DNA of 7,443 nt from Dehalococcoidia bacterium (GCA_022866185.1 JALHUG010000294.1:1-7443), one strand, 5' to 3'; numbered from the stretch's first letter, positions 1 to 6,762 are shown. Numbers and translations: made by a program. Notes: a model not told the origin generated them from the sequence alone.

Positions 1-1
1 C

Positions 2-1099
2 AGCGACGCCTTGAGCCGCTACGACCTCTGCTACGCCCCCGATCCCTCCAGCCAGAAGGTCTGCACCCTGGGCGGCAACGTGGCCGAGAACGCCGGCGGC
101 CCCCACTGCCTGGCCTACGGCGTCACCACCAATCATGTCCTGGGGGTGGAGGTGGTCCTGGCTGACGGCCAGATCGTCTGGTTGGGGGCCAAGACCGCCG
201 ACCGGCCGGGCTACGACCTGCGCAGCCTGGTGATAGGCTCCGAGGGCACCCTGGCCATCATCACCAAGATCATCCTGCGCCTCATGCCCCTGCCAGAGGC
301 CACCATCACCCTGCTGGCGATCTTCGACGAGATGGAGCAAGCTAGCCAGGCCGTCTCGACCATCATCGGCAAGGGGATTCTGCCAGCCGCCCTGGAGATG
401 CTGGACAAGATGACCATGCGGGCGGTGGAGGAGGCCGTGCACGCCGGCTACCCCCCCGACGCCGAAGCCGTCCTCCTCATCGAGGTCGAGGGCCTGCGGG
501 ACAGCGTGGGGGAGCAGGCAGAGGCCGTGCGGGCTGTGTGTGCGAGCACAGGCGCCCGCGAGGTGCGAATCGGCTTCTCGCCCGGCGAGCGGCAGGCGCT
601 GTGGGCGGGGCGAAAGGGAGCCCTGGGAGCCTTGGGTCGCCTGGCCCCCAGCTACTACATCCTCGATGGCACAGTGCCTCGCACCAAGCTGCCCCAGGTA
701 TTGCGAGGCGTCTACCAAGTTGGTGAGAAGTACGGCTTCTTCATCGCCAACGTCTTCCATGCCGGCGACGGCAACCTCCATCCCAACATCCCCTTCGATG
801 AGTCCCAGCCCGGCCAGGTGGACAAGGTGCTGGCGGCGGGGGCGGAGATAATGCGCCTCTGCGTCGATGCCGGCGGCACCATCACCGGAGAGCATGGCGT
901 GGGCATGGAGAAGCGCGAGTTCATGCGCTGGATCTTCAACGACGACGACCTGGAGGCCATGATGCGCATTCGGGTGGCCTTCGCACCCGGGCAGCCCTTC
1001 AACCCCGACAAGATCTTCCCCACCGCCATCGGCAGCGGCGAGATCATCTCCCGGCAGCAGGCGGTCATCCAATCGCTGGGCGCCGACGCCTGTATCTAG
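2..1099 (+). CDS. glcD: Glycolate oxidase subunit GlcD, FAD-linked (5' end outside window)
   Basis: This is the catalytic flavoprotein subunit of glycolate oxidase, which converts glycolate (or a related 2-hydroxyacid such as D-lactate) to the 2-oxoacid. The reading frame is open to the left edge, so the TTG at 11 is not a real start. About 365 residues are visible; the family is usually 460-500, so roughly 100-130 N-terminal residues, including the first part of the FAD-binding PCMH fold, are missing. Visible motifs, numbered from the first visible residue, are YAPDPSSQ (11-18), the FAD-contacting GGNVAENAGGPH (24-35), YGVTTNHVLG, GSEGTLAIIT (about 79-88), HAGDGNLHP (253-261) and GEHGVGMEK (296-304); the last two are hallmarks of the C-terminal FAD-linked oxidase domain. 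It ends in a typical NPDKIFP tail. glcE starts 19 bases downstream. Family membership is very secure; glycolate rather than D-lactate as substrate is inferred from the glcDEF arrangement. Confidence 0.95.
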   Translation, partial: SDALSRYDLCYAPDPSSQKVCTLGGNVAENAGGPHCLAYGVTTNHVLGVEVVLADGQIVWLGAKTADRPGYDLRSLVIGSEGTLAIITKIILRLMPLPEATITLLAIFDEMEQASQAVSTIIGKGILPAALEMLDKMTMRAVEEAVHAGYPPDAEAVLLIEVEGLRDSVGEQAEAVRAVCASTGAREVRIGFSPGERQALWAGRKGALGALGRLAPSYYILDGTVPRTKLPQVLRGVYQVGEKYGFFIANVFHAGDGNLHPNIPFDESQPGQVDKVLAAGAEIMRLCVDAGGTITGEHGVGMEKREFMRWIFNDDDLEAMMRIRVAFAPGQPFNPDKIFPTAIGSGEIISRQQAVIQSLGADACI

Positions 1100-1118
1100 G
1101 CTAGATAAGGGTAGCGTC

Positions 1119-2456
1119 TTGGTAAAGGAAAGCCCTCTCCACAGCCTGCTGGAGTCCACCCTGGACAGTCAGCGCGTCTTCCCGCGCGAAGAAGCAGCCA
1201 GCTACGCAGTGGATGGTATCATCCCTCAGGTGGTGGCCATGCCAGCGACGGTGGAAGAGGTGGCGGAGGTGATGCGCCTTGCCAGCCGAGAGGATGCAGC
1301 GGTCATCCCCTGGGGCAGCGGCACGACCATAAGTCTGGGCAACACCCCCCGCCGCTACGACATCGCCCTCTGCCTCTCCCACCTGAACGCGGTCGTAGAA
1401 TACGAACCCGCTGACGTCACGGCCACCGTCCAGGTCGGCAAGACCCTGGCTGATCTCCAGCGCCACCTGGCCCAGCACGGCCAATTCCTTGCCCTCGACC
1501 CGCCATCGGCGCAGGAGAGCACCATCGGCGGCATGCTGGCCGTCAACGCCTCGGGCCCCTCTCGCCACGCCTATGGCACCGCCCGCGACCTGATCCTGGG
1601 GATGCGCGCCGTGCAGGCCGACGGCCGCATCATCAAGGCCGGCGGCCGGGTGGTCAAGAACGTGGCTGGCTACGACCTCAGCCGCCTGTTCATCGGCTCC
1701 CTGGGCAGCCTGGGCATCATCGTCGAGGCGACCTTCAAGCTGGCCCCCTTGCCCAAGGCCGAGAGGACGGCGGTCGTCCTCCTTCCCTCGGCCCAGGAGG
1801 CCTGGCGGTTCGCCAACCAGACGGCCAATCTCAGCTTGCGCGCCGTGGAGCTGCTCAACGCTGTGGCACTGAGGCAGGTCGCCACTGTGCGCGAGGCAGC
1901 CCAGGATGGCTACGCTCTGGTGCTGGCGGCGGCCGGCGAGCCCGCAGCGGTCGAGCGCTCCCTCAGGGAAATAGGCGAACTCTCGCGCCGGGCGGCCGCC
2001 TCGCTCGCGGAAGTGGATGAGAGCGCCCAGCGCCATCTCTGGCAGACCATCGCCAGCCTCGCCCACCCCTCGCACAGCGGCGCCGCTCTCGTCTGCAAGG
2101 CGGCCGTATTGCCCTCCCAGGTGCCGGCCCTCAGCGAGCGCATAGAGACGACGGGTCGCGAGCTGAGCCTGGCGCCGCTGCTGGTCTCCCATCTGACTGC
2201 GGGCATCGTCTACAGCGCCTGGCCCCTTCCCCAAGACGAGGGCGTCCAACGGGCACTCGACCTGGCGACCACACTTCGCCAGGCCGCCGCTGACCTCGGC
2301 GGTAGCCTGGTCGTCGAGGCCTGCCCCCTGGCTCTCAAGGAGCAGATCGATGTCTGGGGTGAGCCCGCCGCCGACTTCTCCCTCATGCGGCGGATCAAGG
2401 AGCAGTTCGACCCTCAGGGCATCCTCAGCCCCGGCCGCTTCCTGGGGAGACTATGA
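1119..2456 (+). CDS. glcE: Glycolate oxidase FAD-binding subunit GlcE
   Basis: This is the second FAD-binding subunit of the glycolate oxidase complex, paralogous to GlcD and needed with GlcD and GlcF for activity in characterised systems. The protein has 445 residues from a TTG start. I chose TTG because AAGGG (1107-1111) lies 7 bases upstream and no ATG occurs before the conserved N-terminal region. PCMH-type FAD-binding motifs are IPWGSGTTISLGN (63-75), STIGGMLAVNASGPSRHAYG (134-153), and KNVAGYDLSRLFIGSLGSLG (180-199). The C-terminus LMRRIKEQFDPQGILSPGRF (about 423-442) is the usual ending of this oxidase fold. It is longer than the roughly 350-residue E. coli GlcE and keeps a fuller C-terminal half, closer to a complete FAD-linked oxidase. 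It is co-transcribed with glcD and overlaps glcF by an ATGA, so translation is probably coupled. A 382-codon antisense open frame across it is a composition shadow. Confidence 0.93.
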   Translation: MVKESPLHSLLESTLDSQRVFPREEAASYAVDGIIPQVVAMPATVEEVAEVMRLASREDAAVIPWGSGTTISLGNTPRRYDIALCLSHLNAVVEYEPADVTATVQVGKTLADLQRHLAQHGQFLALDPPSAQESTIGGMLAVNASGPSRHAYGTARDLILGMRAVQADGRIIKAGGRVVKNVAGYDLSRLFIGSLGSLGIIVEATFKLAPLPKAERTAVVLLPSAQEAWRFANQTANLSLRAVELLNAVALRQVATVREAAQDGYALVLAAAGEPAAVERSLREIGELSRRAAASLAEVDESAQRHLWQTIASLAHPSHSGAALVCKAAVLPSQVPALSERIETTGRELSLAPLLVSHLTAGIVYSAWPLPQDEGVQRALDLATTLRQAAADLGGSLVVEACPLALKEQIDVWGEPAADFSLMRRIKEQFDPQGILSPGRFLGRL

Positions 2457-3790
2457 GCAGGATGAGAGCGCGCAAGGCGACGGCTGCCCGAGAGGGCTTC
2501 AGCGGCTCTGATGCCCCCGCACTTCAGGACCTCATGCGCTGCGTTCACTGCGGCCTCTGCCTTGCCCACTGCCCCACCTACATCGAGCTAGGGCTGGAGA
2601 CCGAGTCGCCCCGGGGCAGGCTCCACCTCATGCGGGCGGTGAGCCAGGGGCGCATCCCCGTCAGCCAGAACGTCGTCCGCCACCTCGACCTCTGCCTGCA
2701 GTGCCGCAACTGCCAGGCTGTCTGCCCTTCCGGCGTCCCCTACGGCCAGATCATGGAAGAAACCAGGGCCGAAATCCTGCGCGACGGCCGCCGCGCCCCC
2801 GCATCCTGGCTGGCCAGCCGCCTCGTCCTGCGGCTCTTCTTCTCCCGCCCCGAGCGCGTCCGCTACCTGATGACCGCCCTGGGTCTGTACGAGCGTTCCG
2901 GCTTCCAGGGCCTGCTGCGGCGTTCCCCTCTCCTGAACCTTCTGCCCGACCCCTGGCGAAATCTGGAGCAACTGGTGCCCCGCGTCTCGGCCCGCCCCTT
3001 TCTCGCCCGAGGCGTAGTCGGCAGCCCCGCGCATGGCCCGCCCAAGTTCAGGGTAGCCCTTCTCTCCGGCTGCATGATGCCCTACATCTTCGGTCAGGTG
3101 CACGAGGCCACCGTCCGGCTGCTGGCGCGCCACGGCTGTGAGGTGGTGGTGCCGCCAGAGCAAGTCTGCTGCGGCGCCCTCCACCTGCACAGCGGCGACC
3201 GCCAGGAAGCCAAGCGACTCGCCCGCCACAACATCGACGTCTTCCTGGCCGAAAAGGTCGATGCCATAATCGTCAACGTGGCCGGCTGCGGCGCCGCCAT
3301 GAAAGAATACGGCCAGCTACTGAAGGACGACCCTCGCTACGCCAAGAGGGCCAGTCGTTTCAGCGCCCTGGTCAAGGATGTGAACGAATTCCTGGCAGCC
3401 CTGCCCTTGAGTGATGGCCTGGGCCCCCTGCACCAGGTGGTCACCTACCAGGACCCTTGCCATCTCGCCCACGCGCAAGGCATCAAGGTCCAGCCCAGAG
3501 CTCTCCTTCAGGCCATTCCCGGCCTGGAGCTGGTGGAAATGAGCCACCCAGATCAGTGTTGCGGCAGCGGTGGCATCTACAACCTCACTCACCCTCACCT
3601 GGCCCAGCGCCTGCTGCGGCGGAAGATGCTGGAGGTGGCGGCCACCGGTGCCCAGGTCGTCGCCACCGCCAATGCTGGCTGCGCTCTCCAACTGGAGGCC
3701 GGCCTGAGGCGCTACGGCCTGTCGGGCAGGGTCGCCCACGTGGTCGAGCTCCTGGACGAAGCCTATCAAAGGGGCAGCGGGACGCCATAA
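2453..3790 (+). CDS. glcF: Glycolate oxidase iron-sulfur subunit GlcF
   Basis: This is the iron-sulfur subunit that takes electrons from the GlcD/GlcE flavins and passes them on, presumably to membrane quinones. The 445-residue protein contains, in order, two ferredoxin-type 4Fe-4S motifs and two CCG (cysteine-rich) domains. The first ferredoxin motif is CVHCGLCLAHCP, with Cys 30, 33, 36 and 40. The second is CLQCRNCQAVCP, with Cys 81, 84, 87 and 91. CCG domain 1 has Cys 207, the QVCCG pair at 239-240 and Cys 279. CCG domain 2 has DPCH (Cys 336), the DQCCGSGG pair at 369-370 and Cys 410. All expected cluster ligands are present. No membrane segment or signal peptide is visible, so it should be a peripheral cytoplasmic-face subunit. 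The ATG overlaps the glcE stop (ATGA) and is preceded by GGGGAG (2444-2449). It is the last gene of the visible operon; no clear terminator follows. Confidence 0.95.
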   Translation: MSRMRARKATAAREGFSGSDAPALQDLMRCVHCGLCLAHCPTYIELGLETESPRGRLHLMRAVSQGRIPVSQNVVRHLDLCLQCRNCQAVCPSGVPYGQIMEETRAEILRDGRRAPASWLASRLVLRLFFSRPERVRYLMTALGLYERSGFQGLLRRSPLLNLLPDPWRNLEQLVPRVSARPFLARGVVGSPAHGPPKFRVALLSGCMMPYIFGQVHEATVRLLARHGCEVVVPPEQVCCGALHLHSGDRQEAKRLARHNIDVFLAEKVDAIIVNVAGCGAAMKEYGQLLKDDPRYAKRASRFSALVKDVNEFLAALPLSDGLGPLHQVVTYQDPCHLAHAQGIKVQPRALLQAIPGLELVEMSHPDQCCGSGGIYNLTHPHLAQRLLRRKMLEVAATGAQVVATANAGCALQLEAGLRRYGLSGRVAHVVELLDEAYQRGSGTP

Positions 3791-4198
3791 TCTGGCCCCC
3801 AACGTTGCTCCTGGGCTGGGCTTGATCCCAACCGTTTCGGCAGATCAGAGAGCCGCAGCGGGCATTTTAACCCTCTTTTAACCGCCAGAGGCCTCCTAGT
3901 CACCATAAAGTCAGCCCTTCAAGCGTCATATCTAGTAGAAACAGGAAGCGACGAACTGATGGCAACTAGCTGAAAGGTTGTCGAGAGTTATGGAAAGTCC
4001 GTCGAGCGGCAAATTTGACGTAACGAGGAGCCCCCTTCTCGCGTCTGAATATGTGATTGCACAAATGTTGGTGAGTGTGGGCTCCCCGACCAGCGAAACT
4101 GCCACGGTTCCCGCTCTCCCACGAAACGCAAAGGTAGCGGCTGGAGAGATGAGTGTTGGCAAGGCCTGGCGGCCATTCACCGCCAGAGAACGGAAGAC
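3791..4198 (+). other. 408-base intergenic region, probable control region of the sigma factor operon
   Basis: This gap separates glcF from the sigma factor gene on the same strand. It is less GC-rich than the genes around it. I see no stem followed by a T-run after glcF and no well-spaced -35/-10 pair; TTGACG at 4015-4020 has no matching -10 at 16-18 bases. Small landmarks are two TTTTAACC words 11 bases apart (3865-3883), the palindrome GAGGCCTC (3888-3895), and ACCGCCAGAG occurring twice (3881-3890 and 4179-4188, the latter just before the sigma start). The inverted pair GGAGCCC/GGGCTCC (4027-4033 and 4079-4085) is 45 bases apart. An ECF promoter read by the sigma factor itself is plausible here but cannot be identified without a consensus. 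Confidence 0.5.
3865..3883 (+). repeat. Two TTTTAACC direct repeats with 11-base period
   Basis: TTTTAACC occurs at 3865-3872 and again at 3876-3883, start-to-start distance 11 bases, so both copies face the same side of the helix. Direct repeats with this spacing are typical of binding sites for OmpR/PhoB-type response regulators. No such regulator is in the window, and the pair could be chance in an AT-richer spot. Whether it is an operator is inference. Confidence 0.35.
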
Positions 4199-4816
4199 AT
4201 GAACCTACCTCTCATCAGCAGGTCTTCGGCTGTAGCCGCCGAGAGAAAAGAGGAGCCGGCAGCGCCGGCAGCGCCGGTAGCGCCGGTAGCGAATGCCGCT
4301 CCCAGCCTCTCTCTGACGGACTTCTCCGCTCGCTACCGCCACTTCTACCCCAAGGTTTTCGCCTATGTCTACGGTCGCGTCCAGGACAAAGAAGTGTCCC
4401 TGGACATCGTCTCGGAAGTGTTTGAGAAGGCCCTTGCCAAGGGTTCCTCCCTGCGCTCCGATGGAGCCTTTGAGGCCTGGCTATTCACCATCGCCCGCAA
4501 CGCTGTAGCCAGCCACTGGCGCAAGGAGAAACCGGCAGCCAAGGCCCTGCACAGCGTCGCTTGGGAGTGGGAGCTCACCCAGCATCACCGCGACCCCGAG
4601 CAGACCCTCCTGGAACGAGAGCAGATGGCGATCCTTGTCTACCATGTCCACCAGCTTTCCCAACGGGAACAAGAGATCCTCTCTTTGAAGTTCGATGCTG
4701 AACTAAGCAATCAGCACATCGCCCGCGTCATGGGGACCAGCGAGGTCAATGTAAGGGTTACCCTGTATCGGGCTCTTCATAAGCTGCGAGATAGAATGAA
4801 GGGTGGGTCACAATGA
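4199..4816 (+). CDS. ECF-type RNA polymerase sigma factor (sigma-70 family)
   Basis: This 205-residue protein directs RNA polymerase to a specific set of promoters. Region 2 spans about 47-112 and includes FYPKVFAYVYGRV, SLDIVSEVFEKAL (65-79) and WLFTIARNAVASHWRK (94-109), the -10 recognition and core-binding helices. Region 4 spans about 138-200, with LSQREQEILSLKF (153-165) followed by the helix-turn-helix LSNQHIARVMGTSEVNVRV (169-187) and YRALHKLRDRM. There is no region 1 or 3, so it is the ECF type. The first 40 residues are an extension rich in Pro and Ala, with four tripeptides PAA PAA PVA PVA at 20-31 encoded by a 9-base tandem repeat. The ATG at 4199 has only a close GGAAG (4192-4196) as ribosome site. 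The stop overlaps the next gene's start (ATGA), the usual layout for a sigma/anti-sigma pair. I cannot place it in a numbered ECF group. Confidence 0.93.
   Translation: MNLPLISRSSAVAAERKEEPAAPAAPVAPVANAAPSLSLTDFSARYRHFYPKVFAYVYGRVQDKEVSLDIVSEVFEKALAKGSSLRSDGAFEAWLFTIARNAVASHWRKEKPAAKALHSVAWEWELTQHHRDPEQTLLEREQMAILVYHVHQLSQREQEILSLKFDAELSNQHIARVMGTSEVNVRVTLYRALHKLRDRMKGGSQ
4255..4290 (+). repeat. 9-base tandem repeat, four units, inside the sigma factor gene
   Basis: Four consecutive 9-base units: GCCGGCAGC twice (4255-4272), then GCCGGTAGC twice (4273-4290). The period is a multiple of three, so gain or loss of a unit keeps the frame and changes the number of Pro-Ala/Val-Ala tripeptides in the N-terminal extension ahead of sigma region 2. 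Confidence 0.9.
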
Positions 4817-6213
4817 ACGAGGAAGAGAAGGCCAAAAGGGTTTGCGATGCCATAGACGCCCTCCTCCGAGGCGACGCGCCCGAGATGGAGCTGGATGACC
4901 AGGAGCTTGTTGAGCTCCTGCACATCGCCCGCTTGCGCCACCAGGCCGGTCAGGCTCTGGCCAATGTCGGCCTCACCTACCAAGAGCTGCTGCGGCGTGT
5001 CCTCCGGGCCCGTATGGTAGCCCGCCAGATGGAGAAGGGCGGAGAGAAGGTTGATGATGCACCCCCAGAAGTCCGTAGCATTATGGACGAAGACTCACAA
5101 GAGTTCATCGACCCGCTGGACCCCGGCTATGGTAAGCTAATCAACTTCCTGGAATTCCAGCCCGGGCCATCTTACGCTGCTCCTGTCGCCCAAGCCATGG
5201 CCGCCCAGGCGTGCCCGGTTGCGGTCTGCCAGGCCCGCCCGACAATGCGCACGCTGACTCTCCACTGGTCCCGCCACAGCGACCGGAGCTCCGACAAGGC
5301 GGAAGCCCTCTCCGACGGCCTCGACCGTCTCCTTTCCAGCCGGAAGCGCACCATCTCGGCCGGCGACCCCGACATCGATGAGCTGCTACAGATAGCCCAA
5401 CTGCGCCGGTTCGTCGGCCAAAGCTTGGCCGCCGCCGGCAGCCCTTACAAGCGACGGCTCTGGACAGTCCTGAGCATGCGCTTGGCCACCTCTCTGCGCC
5501 GCCAGGCCCATGCTCCCCAGCGGCCCGCGGTCATCACCACTCTTGGCCGCCTGTCCTGGCAGCAGGCCGCAGCGGTAGCCGCTGCCATAGCCCTGCTGCT
5601 AGCTGCCCTGGGACCCCTACCGGCCACCGGCTTCGCCGATCACCCCGTGGCCCACCTCATCAACCTGGTGGAGGAACACGTGGGCGTGAACGAGGTGGAT
5701 GGGCCGCCTCCCACGCAGATGCCCACATCCATGCCGAGCGAGACGGTGCCCCTCGAAGAGGCCCAAAGCCGTCTGGGGCTACCACTGAGGGAGCCATCAT
5801 ACCTCCCCGAGGGCTTTCAGCTAGCTTCATCCTTGTACTATGAGGAAAGCATGACCAGCCCCGAGCAAGGAACGTTCCTCCTCGTCTACACCATCGGCGG
5901 CGTTGACCCCGATACCCTCATCGGCACGATGGAGCCCCGCATATTCATCTACCAGGAGAAGGCGACATCGCCTGACAGCATGAGCGTGATGAATGGCCAG
6001 GCCGAAGACGTAGTGCTGGCCGGCTCTGTCCCGGGCACCTACGCGCGCTTCCTGTGGGCGGCTGGCGACCAGGGAACCCTTGAGAGCGCGGACCCGAATG
6101 CCGAAAGCGTTTTCTTCGAGGACGACGGCGTGCGGGTTGTCATCACCTACCGGAACGGCGACCAGGAAAAGGAAGAACTGGTGCGCATCGCCGAGTCGAT
6201 GCTGAGCCAGTAG
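4813..6213 (+). CDS. Membrane-anchored putative anti-sigma factor with duplicated N-terminal domain and DUF4367-like C-terminus
   Basis: The likely role is to hold the adjacent sigma factor at the membrane and release it on an envelope signal. The ATG overlaps the sigma stop (ATGA), with AAGGG at 4799-4803. Residues 1-240 are hydrophilic, helical and presumably cytoplasmic. They contain two diverged copies of one domain: copy 1 about 12-73 (VELLHIARLRH, GQALANVGLTYQELLRRVL) and copy 2 about 168-230 (DELLQIAQLRR, GQSLAAAGSPYKRRLWTVL). Residues 74-163 form an acidic linker with a CPVAVC motif (134-139). One hydrophobic segment (about 250-268) is the membrane anchor. After a Pro-rich stretch (298-309), residues 313-466 resemble DUF4367, with PSYLPEGFQL (328-337), a VYTIGG strand, IFIYQEKA, and a final ELVRIAESML. 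The HxxxCxxC zinc motif of classical ZAS anti-sigma factors is absent. The anti-sigma role is inferred from position and architecture; direct sequence evidence is the duplicated domain, single membrane segment and DUF4367-like end. Confidence 0.82.
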   Translation: MNEEEKAKRVCDAIDALLRGDAPEMELDDQELVELLHIARLRHQAGQALANVGLTYQELLRRVLRARMVARQMEKGGEKVDDAPPEVRSIMDEDSQEFIDPLDPGYGKLINFLEFQPGPSYAAPVAQAMAAQACPVAVCQARPTMRTLTLHWSRHSDRSSDKAEALSDGLDRLLSSRKRTISAGDPDIDELLQIAQLRRFVGQSLAAAGSPYKRRLWTVLSMRLATSLRRQAHAPQRPAVITTLGRLSWQQAAAVAAAIALLLAALGPLPATGFADHPVAHLINLVEEHVGVNEVDGPPPTQMPTSMPSETVPLEEAQSRLGLPLREPSYLPEGFQLASSLYYEESMTSPEQGTFLLVYTIGGVDPDTLIGTMEPRIFIYQEKATSPDSMSVMNGQAEDVVLAGSVPGTYARFLWAAGDQGTLESADPNAESVFFEDDGVRVVITYRNGDQEKEELVRIAESMLSQ

Positions 6214-6230
6214 GAGAATCCAGGCGACCT

Positions 6231-6252
6231 CGGGCCCGACAGGCTCGGCCCG
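6231..6252 (+). other. Short GC-rich hairpin after the anti-sigma gene
   Basis: CGGGCC (6231-6236) pairs with GGCCCG (6247-6252) around a 10-base loop, 18 bases after the stop codon. No T-run follows directly. It may add to the terminator just downstream, for example as a barrier to 3' decay, but could be incidental in GC-rich DNA. Confidence 0.4.
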
Positions 6253-6257
6253 TTAAC

Positions 6258-6293
6258 GGCTGCGGTCAATACATCCGCAGCCTTTCTCTATTT
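6258..6293 (+). terminator. Rho-independent terminator of the sigma/anti-sigma operon
   Basis: An 8-base perfect stem, GGCTGCGG (6258-6265) with CCGCAGCC (6275-6282), encloses a 9-base loop and is followed by TTTCTCTATTT (6283-6293). It begins 45 bases after the anti-sigma stop, so transcription of the operon should end here. Confidence 0.85.
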
Positions 6294-6305
6294 GGGGGCC
6301 GCCCA

Positions 6306-6504
6306 CCCTTCGACAGGCCCTTCGGCTGCGCTCAGGACAGGCTCAGGCTGAGCGGTTTGCGGTGCCTGCGGATCTCCGCTCATGGTGAGCCTGTCGAACC
6401 ATGAGCACCGCTACTCCTTCGACAGGCTCCCTTCGACAGGCTCAGGGCGAGCGGCTTGAGGTGCCTACGCATCTCCGCTCATGGTGAGCCTGTCGAACCA
6501 TGAG
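6306..6504. repeat. Cluster of TTCGACAGGCTCA-type dispersed repeats, including a 70-base unit twice with 99-base period
   Basis: The core TTCGACAGG and its extension TTCGACAGGCTC(A) lie at 6309-6317, 6418-6429 and 6432-6444. The complement TGAGCCTGTCGAA lies at 6386-6398 and 6485-6497. A larger unit occurs at 6336-6405 and again at 6435-6504; by eye 64 of 70 bases match, and the last 32 or so are identical. Each unit ends in a hairpin: GCTCATGGT/ACCATGAGC (6378-6386 with 6398-6406) and CTCATGGT/ACCATGAG (6478-6485 with 6497-6504), with the TGTCGAA core in the loop. This looks like a dispersed non-coding palindromic element in two or more copies. Short open frames through it (giving peptides such as VSLSNHE or VRQAHHER) are repeat artefacts, not genes. 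Confidence 0.85.
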
Positions 6505-6588
6505 GACCTGTCTCCAAGGTGTGACGACGCATCCCTTCGCTCTGCTCAGAGCAAGCCTTGCCATTTTGCCCACATCGCCGCTGAGATT

Positions 6589-6663
6589 CTTCGCTACGCT
6601 CAGCATGACGGTGAGCCCCAGGGCTGTCACGCTGACCTTGGTGTCGCGCTGAGCGTAGCGAAG
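6589..6663. repeat. 16-base perfect inverted repeat with 43-base spacer, REP/MITE-like
   Basis: CTTCGCTACGCTCAGC (6589-6604) is exactly inverted as GCTGAGCGTAGCGAAG (6648-6663). Outside it GAGA and TCTC continue the symmetry after a two-base mismatch. The spacer contains a smaller inverted pair, AGCCC/GGGCT (within 6614-6625). A related half-copy, CTTCGCTCTGCTCAG, lies at 6535-6549. Words of this type recur in intergenic DNA of many GC-rich bacteria. The element holds no gene; a role as a folded RNA, transcription barrier or non-autonomous mobile element is inference. Confidence 0.8.
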
Positions 6664-6762
6664 CGTCTCGCCCCAGATGTGGCACACTACGCCCGCGGGT
6701 CGCTGCGACTCACTGACAGACCAGGCTAGGGGATTTCGCGCCCGCCAGGCTCAAGACAAACG

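Noticed and set aside
1101..2249. 382-codon minus-strand open frame across glcE
   Set aside because: It is antisense to a gene with clear FAD-oxidase motifs, and its product is low in recognisable structure. High third-position GC in the sense gene removes stops from this antisense frame.
2588..3229. 213-codon minus-strand open frame across glcF, and similar frames at 2701-3141 and 3317-3802
   Set aside because: They overlap a gene with all its cluster cysteines intact and give composition-driven Gly/Ala/Pro/Arg-rich products without motifs.
4015..4060. Sigma-70 promoter with TTGACG at 4015-4020
   Set aside because: No TATAAT-like hexamer 16-18 bases downstream; the nearest AT-rich candidate (GAATAT, 4047-4052) is 26 bases away.
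3932..4180. 82-codon minus-strand frame in the glcF-sigma gap
   Set aside because: No ribosome site, no recognisable domain, and no neighbour on that strand.
6306..6663. CRISPR array
   Set aside because: Repeats are palindromic, irregularly spaced and in both orientations; there is no series of equal repeats with unique spacers and no cas gene.
6442..6729. Open frames on both strands through the repeat cluster (about 68-82 codons)
   Set aside because: Their peptides (VSLSNHE, VRQAHHER, AERSEES, LRYAQHD types) are direct translations of the dispersed repeats and have no independent coding signal.
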